DNA from: Bacteroidota bacterium
Lineage (GTDB): Bacteria; Bacteroidota; Bacteroidia; Bacteroidales; WCHB1-69
Reading direction: 5' to 3'
Length of the DNA stretch: 64,000 nucleotides
Assembly: GCA_029570835.1 (NCBI GenBank)
Contig: JAKPTX010000105.1
Coordinates: 35,806 to 99,805 of the forward strand
The notes below the pieces were generated by a model. That model searched no databases. It saw only the letters and a program-made list of their open reading frames with translations, and had not been told where the DNA came from. Below, piece after piece: positions 9,274 through 18,959 of this stretch (position 1 is the stretch's first letter; each line of letters starts with the position of its first letter). A program made the position numbers and the translations under genes.

Positions 9274-9449
9274 CATGACCATGTGCATCGTATTTTCATT
9301 TCTCTGATAATCAACGTTTTCAATACACAATTTGCCCAAAAGGCAGAATATTCCAGAGTGGGGAAATGATATAACTAAAAAGTAGCCCCCACGCTGCCCC
9401 CCCTTTTTTTTTATTTCCAAAATAAAGACAAAAAAATCATCTCTAAACG

Positions 9450-12400
9450 CTACTGTTTTACAAAGCGTTTAGATACTTGCCCTTGTTCTGTAGTTAGGTG
9501 TATAAAGTAAATACCTGATGCAAAGTGAGTTACATCGACAGTTGTAATTTCTTCCTCAATGGGCAAAATATGCATTAACTTACCGTACATATCATAGATT
9601 CGACACTGTGTTGTACCCAGATAATCGATATCTAACTTCAAATCGATGAGAGATTGGGTAGGATTAGGATAAAGCGTAACATATCTTGATAAATCGTTCT
9701 CTGCAATACCTTCCGCAAAATCGACATGAATTGTGTGATTTCCTTGAATATTCTCAAATGTATAGGATTCGGGAACAGGTACTTGTGGTACATTGTCCAC
9801 TAACACAACATCAATTCGACAACCTGCATCCGGAGTGAAGATAAATGTTTGGGATCCGCTCTGATAAACCGTAACTACACCGGAAGGAGTAATTGTTCCG
9901 TGAGGACCCGCTGTAGCAACAATAGTATATGTTGTATTACCGCCGGTTAAAAAAGTGACATGATCCGTGAACGTACTTTCTTCGGATGTACAAATCGCTT
10001 TGACCCTAACATGATACAAAGTACTACTTTGTAATCCTGTAATCGTAAATGAAGGTGTATTTGTTGTATTTGCTATCCAGTTATCAGCTGATGCCAACTT
10101 GTACTCCACTTGCCATGAAGGCTCGGATCCTCCGGCAGTCCAAGTCGCTAATGCAGAGTTATTGGTCACATTACTCACCTGTAAGTTAGTTGGAGTAACA
10201 CAAGGTGTAGCCGGAGTAGTAAAAGAGACAATAGGAGTATAAAAACTCTCTTGTCCGCCAATACAGATCGCTTTAACCCTTGTGTCATATGGAGTAGAAG
10301 GTTGCAAACCGGTCATAGTATAAGTTCGATTATGTACATTTTGAGTTGTCCAGGTTGTATCTTCTGCTTTTTTATACTCAAATTGCCATGAATATGTAAC
10401 TCCCCATCCGGCAGCATTTCCGCCCCAGTATGCCGTAGCACTATTTGAAGTGATATTATCAACAAACAAGCTAACCGGACTCAAGCATTCCGAAAAATCA
10501 GCACTGGTAATTTTAAGATTGTCGATTGTTGCAGGAGGTTGATTTACAGTAACATCATCATTTCTCCAGCAGATATAGAGTCTTTTGTGTTGACCTGAGT
10601 AGTCAGCTGCCGGCAAGGTGCGAGATGTTTCCTGCCATGTCGGCTTTTGATTCATGAATGTAGCCAATGGTGTTGCACCGACAGGTAATGTAATTAAACC
10701 GGTATTACTGGTATCAGGCGTCATAGGTGAACCTATATAGATGTGAAAATAGTCATTGGTAGCTTCACCTTGACACTTCCATTCAAAGGTCATAACATAA
10801 TTGGAAGCGGAAGGAGTAAAGTAAATATCTCTATATGCCCAAACTACAGCCGGAGTAGCAGTATAGGAGTTTGTAAATCCATTATCAGCAGAAATATATA
10901 ATCCGGATACACCATTCAGTGTAACATTTACACCCGGTGCATTTCCAATATACCAACCGGTTCCGGAAGTATTCGCAAAAAGAAATCCTGACTCCGTTTC
11001 AAAGTCAAAATTAAACGGCACATTTACGGGGGCATAAGAAGTACAGAAAGTTCTTTTATTTGACCAATCACTTGTATCACCTATAGCACAAACAGAACGA
11101 ACATAAAAATCATAACAAGTCCCTACAGTTAATCCGGTGATAGTAGCCGGATTAGTCGATACTTGAACTATTGTATCGGTTCCCGGGGTAGAGCCCTCCA
11201 CTCCATACTTTATTTCCCAAGTGGTAGCCGTACCCAACTCAACCCATCCCAAATCCAATGATGTTTGTGTCACGTTGGTAGTGTACAGACCTGATGGTCC
11301 CGGACAGTTAGGCAAGAGATCTATCTCTACATCATCAACATAAGCATATACATTATAGGCAGTCCCTCTATCGCAGACCTTAAATGCAATATATTGTCCG
11401 GATCCTGTGTAGTTACTGAAAAAAACCTCTTTTGCATACCACATTGCAGGAGTAGCATTTGTAACAAAAGTTACCTCTTCAAAAGTAGCAGCATTGTTAG
11501 GATCGGTCATCACCCCTATAAAGAGTGTATCAGTAGGATAGCGGGTTCTATACATAAAAGAAAGTCGTAGAGTATTAACAGGAACAGATGCATGAATTTT
11601 AGGTGTGACTGCAATAGAATAATTGTCCAAATATGCTTTAAACCAAAGAGATCCGGGAGGTGAAAAGTTAGTGTTATCTATACAAAGGGAGTTGGTCAAA
11701 GTTGCTATTCTTGTCCAGCAGGGTGGAAAAATTGATGAACCTACGCCATAAGTATCAAAACTATCAGTCCAGGGAAATGAACCAATAACACCACACCCTG
11801 TAAGGAACGAAGTCATAACCGTCCATTCACTGGTATCTCCTCCAATACAAACAGAGCGAACATACACTTCATACAAGGTGTTAGCTGTTAATGCGTAGAG
11901 TGTCACAAAAGTATCATAAACCGGATAGGGAATCTCATTATCGGGATCGATTCCGGTCAAGCCATAAACTATTTCATAATGTACTGCTGTAGGAGCCGCT
12001 AACCAGGATACAGTTGTTTCTTCTCCTAAAATATTAGAAAAAGTAATACCCGATGGTCTGACACAATCCGCCATTTCTCTCAATATTAAGTCATCCACAT
12101 ATATATTGCAACTACCATTTGCACGAATTGCTATGTATCGTCCTGTACCGGTATAGGTATTAAAGTTAACTTCAAACTCTTGATATGTATTTAAAATTGA
12201 AGGCATAGCTGTTCCCATTACAGTAAAAGTAGAATTATCCAATGGGTCGGTCATTACTCCCACTTCTAATTGATGTCCCAATGTTACAGTTCTTGCCCAG
12301 AACACCATCTGCAAAGTAGTAATATCTATATTTTCACCTAAAGGAGGGAGAATTAATGTAGCATAATGATTTGCTGTAGAATAGAAATAAGCACTGTGTG

Positions 12401-15400
12401 GGGTAGAGATTGGATTGTGATTTGAAATGTAAGGATGACTCCCTTGTGAGTTCAGTTTGGACCAGCAGGTAGGTATCGAACCGTAAGGATAGGAATCAAA
12501 GTTTTCAACAAAAGGTAACTGGTCAATATTTCCACAAAGTGTAGTAAATGAAATTGCTTTCCAGTTACTCTGCTCTGTACCACAAATTGAACGCAATCTA
12601 AATAGATAACTTGTATTACCGACTAAACTATCCAAAATATAATCAGTATCGGTAATTACACCCAGTGATGTCCAATCTGTTTCGGATTCTACCTTATACT
12701 CCCCTTCCCATGAAGTTTCATTCATCCCGGGAGCAATCATGAAGGTCGCCGAATAAGTATCAAAATTGGCAAGGATAATATTAGGTTTAATACAGTTAGT
12801 TTGGATACAAGGAACTAAAAATTTAATGTTATTTCTGTTCGAAACAGCATTACTACCTGATCCGGATGGGGCTGTAATTGAGATAGGTCCACCACTATTT
12901 TGAATGAAATAGAGCGCTTTGGTTCCTTGTGTTGCATGAGTTCTAAAGTGCGTCACGGATGAGGTAGTTGAATTTGTCATATCTCTGATCACTACGACCA
13001 GGTTGCTGTCGGAATCATAAGCAAATGGAGCAGTAAAATTAATCTCTACCCAATAATCCGGATTGGTATTAGTCCACGTAACGGATCCCTGATAAACCAG
13101 AGTTAAGAATGAACCCGGTACACAATCTGAAACTCCACTAAAAGTTGTTTTACCGGTATGCCCCAAATAGATTTCTATATTTCTGGTTATAGGATAAAGA
13201 TAAAAAAATTGGAATGCTAGTCCATAAATAGAATCACCTACATTTAAGAGTTCAGCAGCATTATAAATCTGTTCTGATAATGAATAACTATAGCAAGGAG
13301 TTATCGGCAAATATGCTCCTTGTGAATTAGTTGTCGCATCGGGTGTTCCAACAATGAGATCTCCTCCTTCAAAACAATCTGTTTTGAATTGAATGGTATC
13401 TCCCATTCCTTCCTGTCCATTACATAGCGGATATACAGAAACTGAATAGTAAGTTTGCTCATTTAACCCGGTTAATAGATAAAAATAGTCAGTAGTCGTT
13501 TCAATTACCGTTGTATTAGTAGATAGATTTTCTATTTCAACAGAGAAAAAGTCAGGATTTCCGGCAGAAGTCCAGGTTAAATATGCAGAGCTACCTGCAA
13601 TATTAGAAACCTGAAGTTGAGTAAGCGGTAAACAATCCGGAGCCAAATCCAATGAAAAGTCATCAAGAGTTATATACTGTGGTGATGAAGTAGAACGGCA
13701 ATAAATTCCAAAATAGTAAACTCCATTTTCTTCAGGAGTAAAGTATGCATCAAGTTTCTGATATGTAGTGTTGTTCAATGATGGTGCAATAACTAGAGTT
13801 TGAATCAAAGCAGATGAATTTTGAGCTGAATAAACTCCTGTTTCCAAAGTTTGCCATCCGTTGTAACCATCGGTAACATACCAAAAAGAGAACTCATAAG
13901 AAACACCGGCTTGCAACTGGAAACCCGGAGAAAAGAAACGGTCATTACAGCCATATCTAAAATAAGCAGCACCTGTTCCGGTACGAGCATTTCTATTAAA
14001 GGAACCATAGTTTGTAATTTGCGTATTGGTATAGGTTCCAAATCCTGTGGCTGCCCAGCATTGAGGTAAAGTAGAGGCTGCCGCTAAATCTTCAAACCCC
14101 TCAGTCCATGGAACTGTGGCAATAGGTACACATGCTGTGGTGAAAGTTCCTATCGGTGTCGGCTCCGATAATTCTTCTCCACAATCGGTTCTTAAATAGA
14201 ACTGATAGGTTTGTTCCGGGGATAATCCTGTCAGAATATAAGGATAGTTATAGATATACACTGAATCCCAATCTGTTGAAGATTGTGGTTTATAATAAAG
14301 GAACCAGGCGGATAATGCCGGACTCGCGGGTATAAAATCAATCTCCGCACTTTGATGAGTAACCCCGACTACTGAAACATCAGTGGGACTTGCACAATCA
14401 GGAAGCGGCTCGACCAAAACATCATCAATATTTAAGATGTATCCTCCCGCTGTATTTCTCACAAAAGCAAATTGATAATTCCCAACATATTGGCTTAAAT
14501 TCAACTCATATTCTGTCCATACAAAGGTAGGAATAACAGTATTAGGCATCAAGTCAATAAAATCGGATGTGTCTGACTCTGTACTCACCGGACCCATTGA
14601 AGCATCAAAAATCTTAACTGACAAGATATCAGTAGTAGAGTATGCTTTGACCCAGAAACTCAATTGTTCATTTCCGGTTAATGAAAGCACCGGAGAAATA
14701 AACCAGTCATCATGAATATATACAGTTGAACTAGAATACATTTGTAATGCACTATTTCCGGTACGAACATAGTTGGAATATGTTGTTTTAGCCCACGATC
14801 CGGACCCTGACCCTCCATTAATATTAATCCAACACCATGGGTGTGAACCTGTACTTAACCCGTTGCCCTCATACCAAATACCTTCAAAACCTTCACTCCA
14901 TGGAAAATCAGTAATTGGGACACAAGGCATACCCACACTGATTATGTTTGTTGGTAAAGTAGGCTCACCTACCAAACAGTTTGCAGATATCATTATTTCG
15001 TACACAAGATTGGGTTCCAGACCTATTAGTATAAAGGGGTGGTAGAATGCTTCTACTGTCTCCCAATCTGTGGCACCTACATGTCTGTAGAATATATTCC
15101 AAGAAAAAACGTTACTATCTTCAGCACCATCCCAATCTAAAGTTATACTACTTTCTGTCAGACCTGTATCAATACTTGTCAAACCGGTTGGGGTATTACA
15201 GCTAGGCGCAAAACCAATCCACACATCATCTATATAGATTCTATTATTATATGAAAGGTCTTGAACTTTAAAAGCGATATATTGACCTGTACCGGTATAA
15301 GATGCAAAATTCACGGTGAATTGTTCCCATGTACTAACATTCGTAGGAGTGAGCGTAGCTACTGATTCAAACGTTGTCATATCCTGTGGATCTGAAATAA

Positions 15401-16790
15401 CACCTACCTCAATAGTATTTGAAATTGCCATTTTATACAACTGAAAATGCACAATCAAGGTACTGATATCAATAAAAGAAGCAAATTCGGGTGTAATTGC
15501 ATAATTGTACGCACCTGAAGTGGTGTACATATACATTGCACCGGGAGAAGAAAATGAATTGGTGTTGGATATACATGGATAGCTATTAGAAGAGATTTTG
15601 CTCCAACATGGTGGAAAAACCCCACTTCCCGTACCATAGGTGTCAAAACTATCATTCCAAGGTAAAGTCTCAATGGGTTCGCAAGCAGTCATAATAGTAG
15701 CTATCTCTGAATAATCACTCTCTTCACCACTACAATATGACTTGATTCGAATCATATATTGAGTTGCACTTTCTAAGTTATAGATTGTATGAGGGTTAGT
15801 ATAAGGATAATCCAGTGTCCATATAGAGTCTGTCACTTTTTTATATTCAAAAATCCAGCTTGTAGCAGTGCCATTTTCCTGCCATCCTATCTCCAGCTGA
15901 TCTGTTGCTGCAGAAACCACTGAAATATTTGTGGGTTTAGGACAAAGAGGAATTAAATCTATGACTACATCATCAAGATAAACAGTTCCATTGCGAACCA
16001 TAAATGCTACATATTGTCCGATTCCTGTGTAATTATTGAATAGAACTTCCTTTGAATACCATGTATTAGTAGAGCTGTTTGTTACAAAAGCTACTTGCTC
16101 AAAAGTAGAGACATCAGCAGGATCTGTCATTACACCTAAGAATAGTGTGTCTGTAGCAAATGTGGTTCTATACATAAAAGTCGCCTGAACGGTATTAATA
16201 GGAAAAGATACGTCAATTTCGGGCGTAACTACCACATGATTGACACCGGCTACAGTATAAAAATAGAGTGATCCGGGAGGTGAATAGTTCACAAAATATA
16301 TGTAAGGTACGTTGACATAACTTGGATTTCTTGTCCAACAAGTTGGAAAAACCGTATTACCTACACCATAAGTGTCAAAACTATCAGTCCAGGGTAGTGT
16401 GGTAATGATTCCACAATCTGTCGTAAAGGAGCCTATACTCCATACACTTTCACTATTGTTACATACCGATTTGACTCTGACATCATAAGTTGTTTCAGGA
16501 TCAAGATTTGCCAATGAATACTCACCCAAATACACAATCTGTCCGGCATTCCAAACCGTATCACTATTTTTCTTGTACTGTACTTCCCAATAATTTCCAG
16601 AAATATCCGTATCCCAGTTAAGATCAGCAGAACTTGCAGTAATATTGTTTACAACCAAGTTGGCAGGAGGAGTACAGGAATCTTCAACGGGTGTATAGGT
16701 GATAGTTCTGTTCCCAACCTGAAAATTAATCTGTGCAAAAGACTGAAATGATATCAAAATTGAAATCAGAAAGAGTAAGATTTTTTTCAT
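9450..16790 (-). CDS. Giant T9SS surface protein with Fn3 and jelly-roll domains (2446 aa)
   Basis: Paralogue of the 2567-aa protein downstream. It has a signal peptide (MKKILLFLISILISFQSFAQ), Fn3 domains alternating with cleaved-adhesin-like jelly rolls (PWTDSFDTYG, PWSEGFEGIW, PFVENFDSYP and others), and a type A T9SS sorting domain (LYPNPTQSLIDLKL ... GIYFIHL). Its repeat units are more divergent from each other than those of the neighbour. It lacks the N-terminal domain of about 190 residues found in the two paralogues: after INFQVGN the sequence jumps to RTITYTP and the first Fn3. A related domain instead sits near residues 1140-1325. The last roughly 400 residues are very close to the neighbour's, pointing to duplication or gene conversion. 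The role is probably adhesion (inference). Confidence 0.93.
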   Translation of the reverse strand: MKKILLFLISILISFQSFAQINFQVGNRTITYTPVEDSCTPPANLVVNNITASSADLNWDTDISGNYWEVQYKKNSDTVWNAGQIVYLGEYSLANLDPETTYDVRVKSVCNNSESVWSIGSFTTDCGIITTLPWTDSFDTYGVGNTVFPTCWTRNPSYVNVPYIYFVNYSPPGSLYFYTVAGVNHVVVTPEIDVSFPINTVQATFMYRTTFATDTLFLGVMTDPADVSTFEQVAFVTNSSTNTWYSKEVLFNNYTGIGQYVAFMVRNGTVYLDDVVIDLIPLCPKPTNISVVSAATDQLEIGWQENGTATSWIFEYKKVTDSIWTLDYPYTNPHTIYNLESATQYMIRIKSYCSGEESDYSEIATIMTACEPIETLPWNDSFDTYGTGSGVFPPCWSKISSNSYPCISNTNSFSSPGAMYMYTTSGAYNYAITPEFASFIDISTLIVHFQLYKMAISNTIEVGVISDPQDMTTFESVATLTPTNVSTWEQFTVNFASYTGTGQYIAFKVQDLSYNNRIYIDDVWIGFAPSCNTPTGLTSIDTGLTESSITLDWDGAEDSNVFSWNIFYRHVGATDWETVEAFYHPFILIGLEPNLVYEIMISANCLVGEPTLPTNIISVGMPCVPITDFPWSEGFEGIWYEGNGLSTGSHPWCWININGGSGSGSWAKTTYSNYVRTGNSALQMYSSSTVYIHDDWFISPVLSLTGNEQLSFWVKAYSTTDILSVKIFDASMGPVSTESDTSDFIDLMPNTVIPTFVWTEYELNLSQYVGNYQFAFVRNTAGGYILNIDDVLVEPLPDCASPTDVSVVGVTHQSAEIDFIPASPALSAWFLYYKPQSSTDWDSVYIYNYPYILTGLSPEQTYQFYLRTDCGEELSEPTPIGTFTTACVPIATVPWTEGFEDLAAASTLPQCWAATGFGTYTNTQITNYGSFNRNARTGTGAAYFRYGCNDRFFSPGFQLQAGVSYEFSFWYVTDGYNGWQTLETGVYSAQNSSALIQTLVIAPSLNNTTYQKLDAYFTPEENGVYYFGIYCRSTSSPQYITLDDFSLDLAPDCLPLTQLQVSNIAGSSAYLTWTSAGNPDFFSVEIENLSTNTTVIETTTDYFYLLTGLNEQTYYSVSVYPLCNGQEGMGDTIQFKTDCFEGGDLIVGTPDATTNSQGAYLPITPCYSYSLSEQIYNAAELLNVGDSIYGLAFQFFYLYPITRNIEIYLGHTGKTTFSGVSDCVPGSFLTLVYQGSVTWTNTNPDYWVEINFTAPFAYDSDSNLVVVIRDMTNSTTSSVTHFRTHATQGTKALYFIQNSGGPISITAPSGSGSNAVSNRNNIKFLVPCIQTNCIKPNIILANFDTYSATFMIAPGMNETSWEGEYKVESETDWTSLGVITDTDYILDSLVGNTSYLFRLRSICGTEQSNWKAISFTTLCGNIDQLPFVENFDSYPYGSIPTCWSKLNSQGSHPYISNHNPISTPHSAYFYSTANHYATLILPPLGENIDITTLQMVFWARTVTLGHQLEVGVMTDPLDNSTFTVMGTAMPSILNTYQEFEVNFNTYTGTGRYIAIRANGSCNIYVDDLILREMADCVRPSGITFSNILGEETTVSWLAAPTAVHYEIVYGLTGIDPDNEIPYPVYDTFVTLYALTANTLYEVYVRSVCIGGDTSEWTVMTSFLTGCGVIGSFPWTDSFDTYGVGSSIFPPCWTRIATLTNSLCIDNTNFSPPGSLWFKAYLDNYSIAVTPKIHASVPVNTLRLSFMYRTRYPTDTLFIGVMTDPNNAATFEEVTFVTNATPAMWYAKEVFFSNYTGSGQYIAFKVCDRGTAYNVYAYVDDVEIDLLPNCPGPSGLYTTNVTQTSLDLGWVELGTATTWEIKYGVEGSTPGTDTIVQVSTNPATITGLTVGTCYDFYVRSVCAIGDTSDWSNKRTFCTSYAPVNVPFNFDFETESGFLFANTSGTGWYIGNAPGVNVTLNGVSGLYISADNGFTNSYTATPAVVWAYRDIYFTPSASNYVMTFEWKCQGEATNDYFHIYIGSPMTPDTSNTGLITLPVGATPLATFMNQKPTWQETSRTLPAADYSGQHKRLYICWRNDDVTVNQPPATIDNLKITSADFSECLSPVSLFVDNITSNSATAYWGGNAAGWGVTYSWQFEYKKAEDTTWTTQNVHNRTYTMTGLQPSTPYDTRVKAICIGGQESFYTPIVSFTTPATPCVTPTNLQVSNVTNNSALATWTAGGSEPSWQVEYKLASADNWIANTTNTPSFTITGLQSSTLYHVRVKAICTSEESTFTDHVTFLTGGNTTYTIVATAGPHGTITPSGVVTVYQSGSQTFIFTPDAGCRIDVVLVDNVPQVPVPESYTFENIQGNHTIHVDFAEGIAENDLSRYVTLYPNPTQSLIDLKLDIDYLGTTQCRIYDMYGKLMHILPIEEEITTVDVTHFASGIYFIHLTTEQGQVSKRFVKQ

Positions 16791-16850
16791 AATTTATTGG
16801 ATTAAATTAATATACAACTACTCTCTTTCTTCCTCATATCTTCCAAGAAG

Positions 16851-16882
16851 CAAATGTACTATTTTTTTTTAATAAATTCAAA
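16851..16882 (-). promoter_or_regulatory. Bacteroidota-type promoter of the 2446-aa gene
   Basis: On the minus strand TTTG (16879-16882), a 20-base spacer and TACATTTG (16851-16858) match the -33/-7 consensus TTTG-N19/21-TAnnTTTG. Transcription would start about 50 bases before the ATG at 16790. It lies just past the end of galM. Confidence 0.75.
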
Positions 16883-16890
16883 TATCTTGC

Positions 16891-17982
16891 CTAATAATTG
16901 AATTTAAAAATAGTTGTTGAACTGTATTGTTGTTCAGGATAAAGCATTGTAGAGGGGAAATTAGGTTGGTTAGGGGTGTTAGGAAAGTGTTGAGTTTCCA
17001 GACAAAGTCCGGAGTAAGGCTGATAAAAACTGCCTGCTTTTCCCCTTTCTTTATCATTTAGAAAGTTTCCGGTATACAATTGCAAAGCGGGTTCTGTTGT
17101 ATAGAGCTCCATGATTCTCCCACTTTCAGGCTCGAACAATGAGGCAGCCAATTCAAGTTCATCAGTGCTTTTATTGAGTACATAGTTAAAGTCGTAACCA
17201 TGAGCCCATTTCAGCTGAGGTTCATCCCAGGCAATACGATCTCCTATTTGATGTAATCTCCTGAAATCCAGAGGGGTACATTCGAGCTTTGCTATTTCTC
17301 CTGTTGGAATCATCCTTTGATCAATGATAGGGGTATAATGGTCAGCATTGATGAACAAATGGTGATTTAAAATATCCCCATTCCCCTCCCCTTTCAGATT
17401 AAAATAGGCATGATTGGTCAAATTAATATGGGTTGTTTTATCAGTTGAAGCGTGATACTCAAGAATCAACTCATTTTGATCAGATAACCTGTAAGTAACT
17501 GAAGCAGTGATATTTCCAGGAAATCCAAATTCCCCATCATAACTATGAATAGTAAAACGAACAGAGTTGAGTTCCTCCTCAGCATCCCATACTTGCCGAT
17601 ACCAACTCTCCGGTCCGGAATGTAAACAGACCTCTCCATCATTTTGCGGAAGCAAATACTCTTTTTCTCCTATCCGGAATCGTGCCTGGGCAATTCTATT
17701 GGCATAGGGTCCCACAACAGCTCCATGAGTTGCTTCATTTTTCAGATATTCAGCGATTGAATTGAAGCCCAGGACCACATCTGCAAATTTTCCATTGTTA
17801 TCCGGAACAAAGATCGAAACAATTCTGGCTCCATAATTGGTCAAAGTGACCATCATCCCGTTGCTGTTTTTCAGAGTAAAAAGCATCGTATTTTTACCAT
17901 CTATTACCGTTTCAAAATTCGCTTTTGAACAGGAGATTTGTCGCAGAATATCCTCAGTTGAATCGTAGATCATACCATGCAT
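16891..17982 (-). CDS. galM: Aldose 1-epimerase (mutarotase)
   Basis: Interconverts alpha and beta anomers of sugars such as galactose and glucose. The 363-aa length fits the family. Visible motifs are GPYANRIAQARF (91-102), HSGPESWY (121-128), catalytic-His region NLTNHAYFNL (His191) and catalytic-Glu region GLCLETQHFPNTPNQPNFP (Glu329). No signal peptide is seen, so it should be cytoplasmic. The start overlaps the stop of the upstream dihydrouridine synthase by one base (TAATG), suggesting translational coupling. ATG at 17973 (Met4) is an alternative start. Confidence 0.93.
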   Translation of the reverse strand: MHGMIYDSTEDILRQISCSKANFETVIDGKNTMLFTLKNSNGMMVTLTNYGARIVSIFVPDNNGKFADVVLGFNSIAEYLKNEATHGAVVGPYANRIAQARFRIGEKEYLLPQNDGEVCLHSGPESWYRQVWDAEEELNSVRFTIHSYDGEFGFPGNITASVTYRLSDQNELILEYHASTDKTTHINLTNHAYFNLKGEGNGDILNHHLFINADHYTPIIDQRMIPTGEIAKLECTPLDFRRLHQIGDRIAWDEPQLKWAHGYDFNYVLNKSTDELELAASLFEPESGRIMELYTTEPALQLYTGNFLNDKERGKAGSFYQPYSGLCLETQHFPNTPNQPNFPSTMLYPEQQYSSTTIFKFNY

Positions 17983-18938
17983 TATATATTAGGGTCCCAT
18001 ACTATTGCATGGGTTTTATTTTTAAATTCATCGATACGTTTTACTCTCAGCAAATCCAGTAATTGCTCCTCATTCAGGTTAAAAAAATGGGCAAAATAGT
18101 GCCATAATTCTTTGAGTTTAGGTAATGCTGTCTGCTCTGTTTTCAATTGAAAAAGTGAGCTTTCCAACTCCGAATAAAAGACTTGGAAGCGCTTCATTTT
18201 GAGTTCGAAATCAAGAGGTGTTCCTAGTTTAAGTTCCTCAATTAAAAAGGGATTTCTCAATACTCCTCGGCCAATCATCCAGTGATTAATATCCGGAAAA
18301 GTTGCTTGTAATTGTCTGAAAGTGTCGATCTCAAAGAGGTCTCCATTATAGACGATTTCATGACCCGTATGAGCAATTAAATGTTCTAAAGCGCTCCAGT
18401 TTACCACCCCCCCATATTGTTGAATTCCTAAACGAGAATGAATAATCAAAAAGTGTATAGGATAACGATTGAGCACCTGAATCAAATTATAACCCTCTTC
18501 CGGATCAAACATTCCCAAGCGCATTTTTATAGAAAGCTGAACAGAAGTAGAATTAAAAATATGATCCAAAATCTCATCTACCCTATCCGGATAAGGCATC
18601 AATCCGCACCCTCTTTTCTTACGTACAATAGGATTCATGGGGCAACCCAAATTCCAGTTTACAGCATCATAGCCCAATTTTTCTTTTAACTGCACAATGG
18701 TATCCAGCATAGGTTGCGCTTCATTTCCCATCAATTGAGGAATCACAGGAACTATGCGATTATGATCATGCTGCAAATCTTTCCATTTCGCAGGATTGAT
18801 TTGGTGTTTCAATTGTGCCGGAATAAAGGGTGCTACGGCGACATCAAACCCTTGAGCATGAATAAACAGCGGATTTCGCATATAATAATAGGTAATCCCG
18901 TGAAGTGGTGCAAACCAAAAAGTGGGATTACCTATCAT
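17982..18938 (-). CDS. tRNA-dihydrouridine synthase
   Basis: FMN-dependent reductase that converts uridine to dihydrouridine in tRNA. The 318-aa protein has the Dus TIM-barrel pattern: FAPLHGIT at the start, VPQLMGNE, and VNWNLGCPMNPIVRKKRGCGLM carrying the expected catalytic Cys in GCP. SIKMRLG, IIHSRLGIQQYGG, VYNGDL and MIGRGVLRNPFL (FMN-binding region) follow. The Dus subfamily cannot be fixed by eye. It precedes galM with a one-base overlap, and the small T9SS gene upstream ends 21 bases away. Confidence 0.9.
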   Translation of the reverse strand: MIGNPTFWFAPLHGITYYYMRNPLFIHAQGFDVAVAPFIPAQLKHQINPAKWKDLQHDHNRIVPVIPQLMGNEAQPMLDTIVQLKEKLGYDAVNWNLGCPMNPIVRKKRGCGLMPYPDRVDEILDHIFNSTSVQLSIKMRLGMFDPEEGYNLIQVLNRYPIHFLIIHSRLGIQQYGGVVNWSALEHLIAHTGHEIVYNGDLFEIDTFRQLQATFPDINHWMIGRGVLRNPFLIEELKLGTPLDFELKMKRFQVFYSELESSLFQLKTEQTALPKLKELWHYFAHFFNLNEEQLLDLLRVKRIDEFKNKTHAIVWDPNI

Positions 18939-18959
18939 TGTATTAAAATAGTGTCAACT

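Larger units (their letters stand above)
9016..9401. repeat. Complete composite intergenic element with mirrored ends
   Basis: This occupies most of the 547-bp gap between the two giant genes. The left end is GGGGGCAG (9016-9023) plus TTCCCCACTCTGGAAT (9052-9067). The right end is the exact complement, ATTCCAGAGTGGGGAA (9350-9365), plus CTGCCCCC (9394-9401) and a T run. Inside are AAGGCGG x2 (9094-9107), AGTCGAA x4 (9121-9148), AATTACG x2 (9153-9166), GTTTTAC, AAGGTAG x2 (9174-9187), and two perfect palindromes. No convincing coding sequence is present. The nested inverted ends suggest a MITE-like or structured-RNA element; that reading is inference. Confidence 0.75.

Noticed and set aside
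8905..9420. Several overlapping small frames on both strands in the second spacer
   Set aside because: They follow the heptamer arrays and palindromes of the composite repeat, overlap each other and lack homology.
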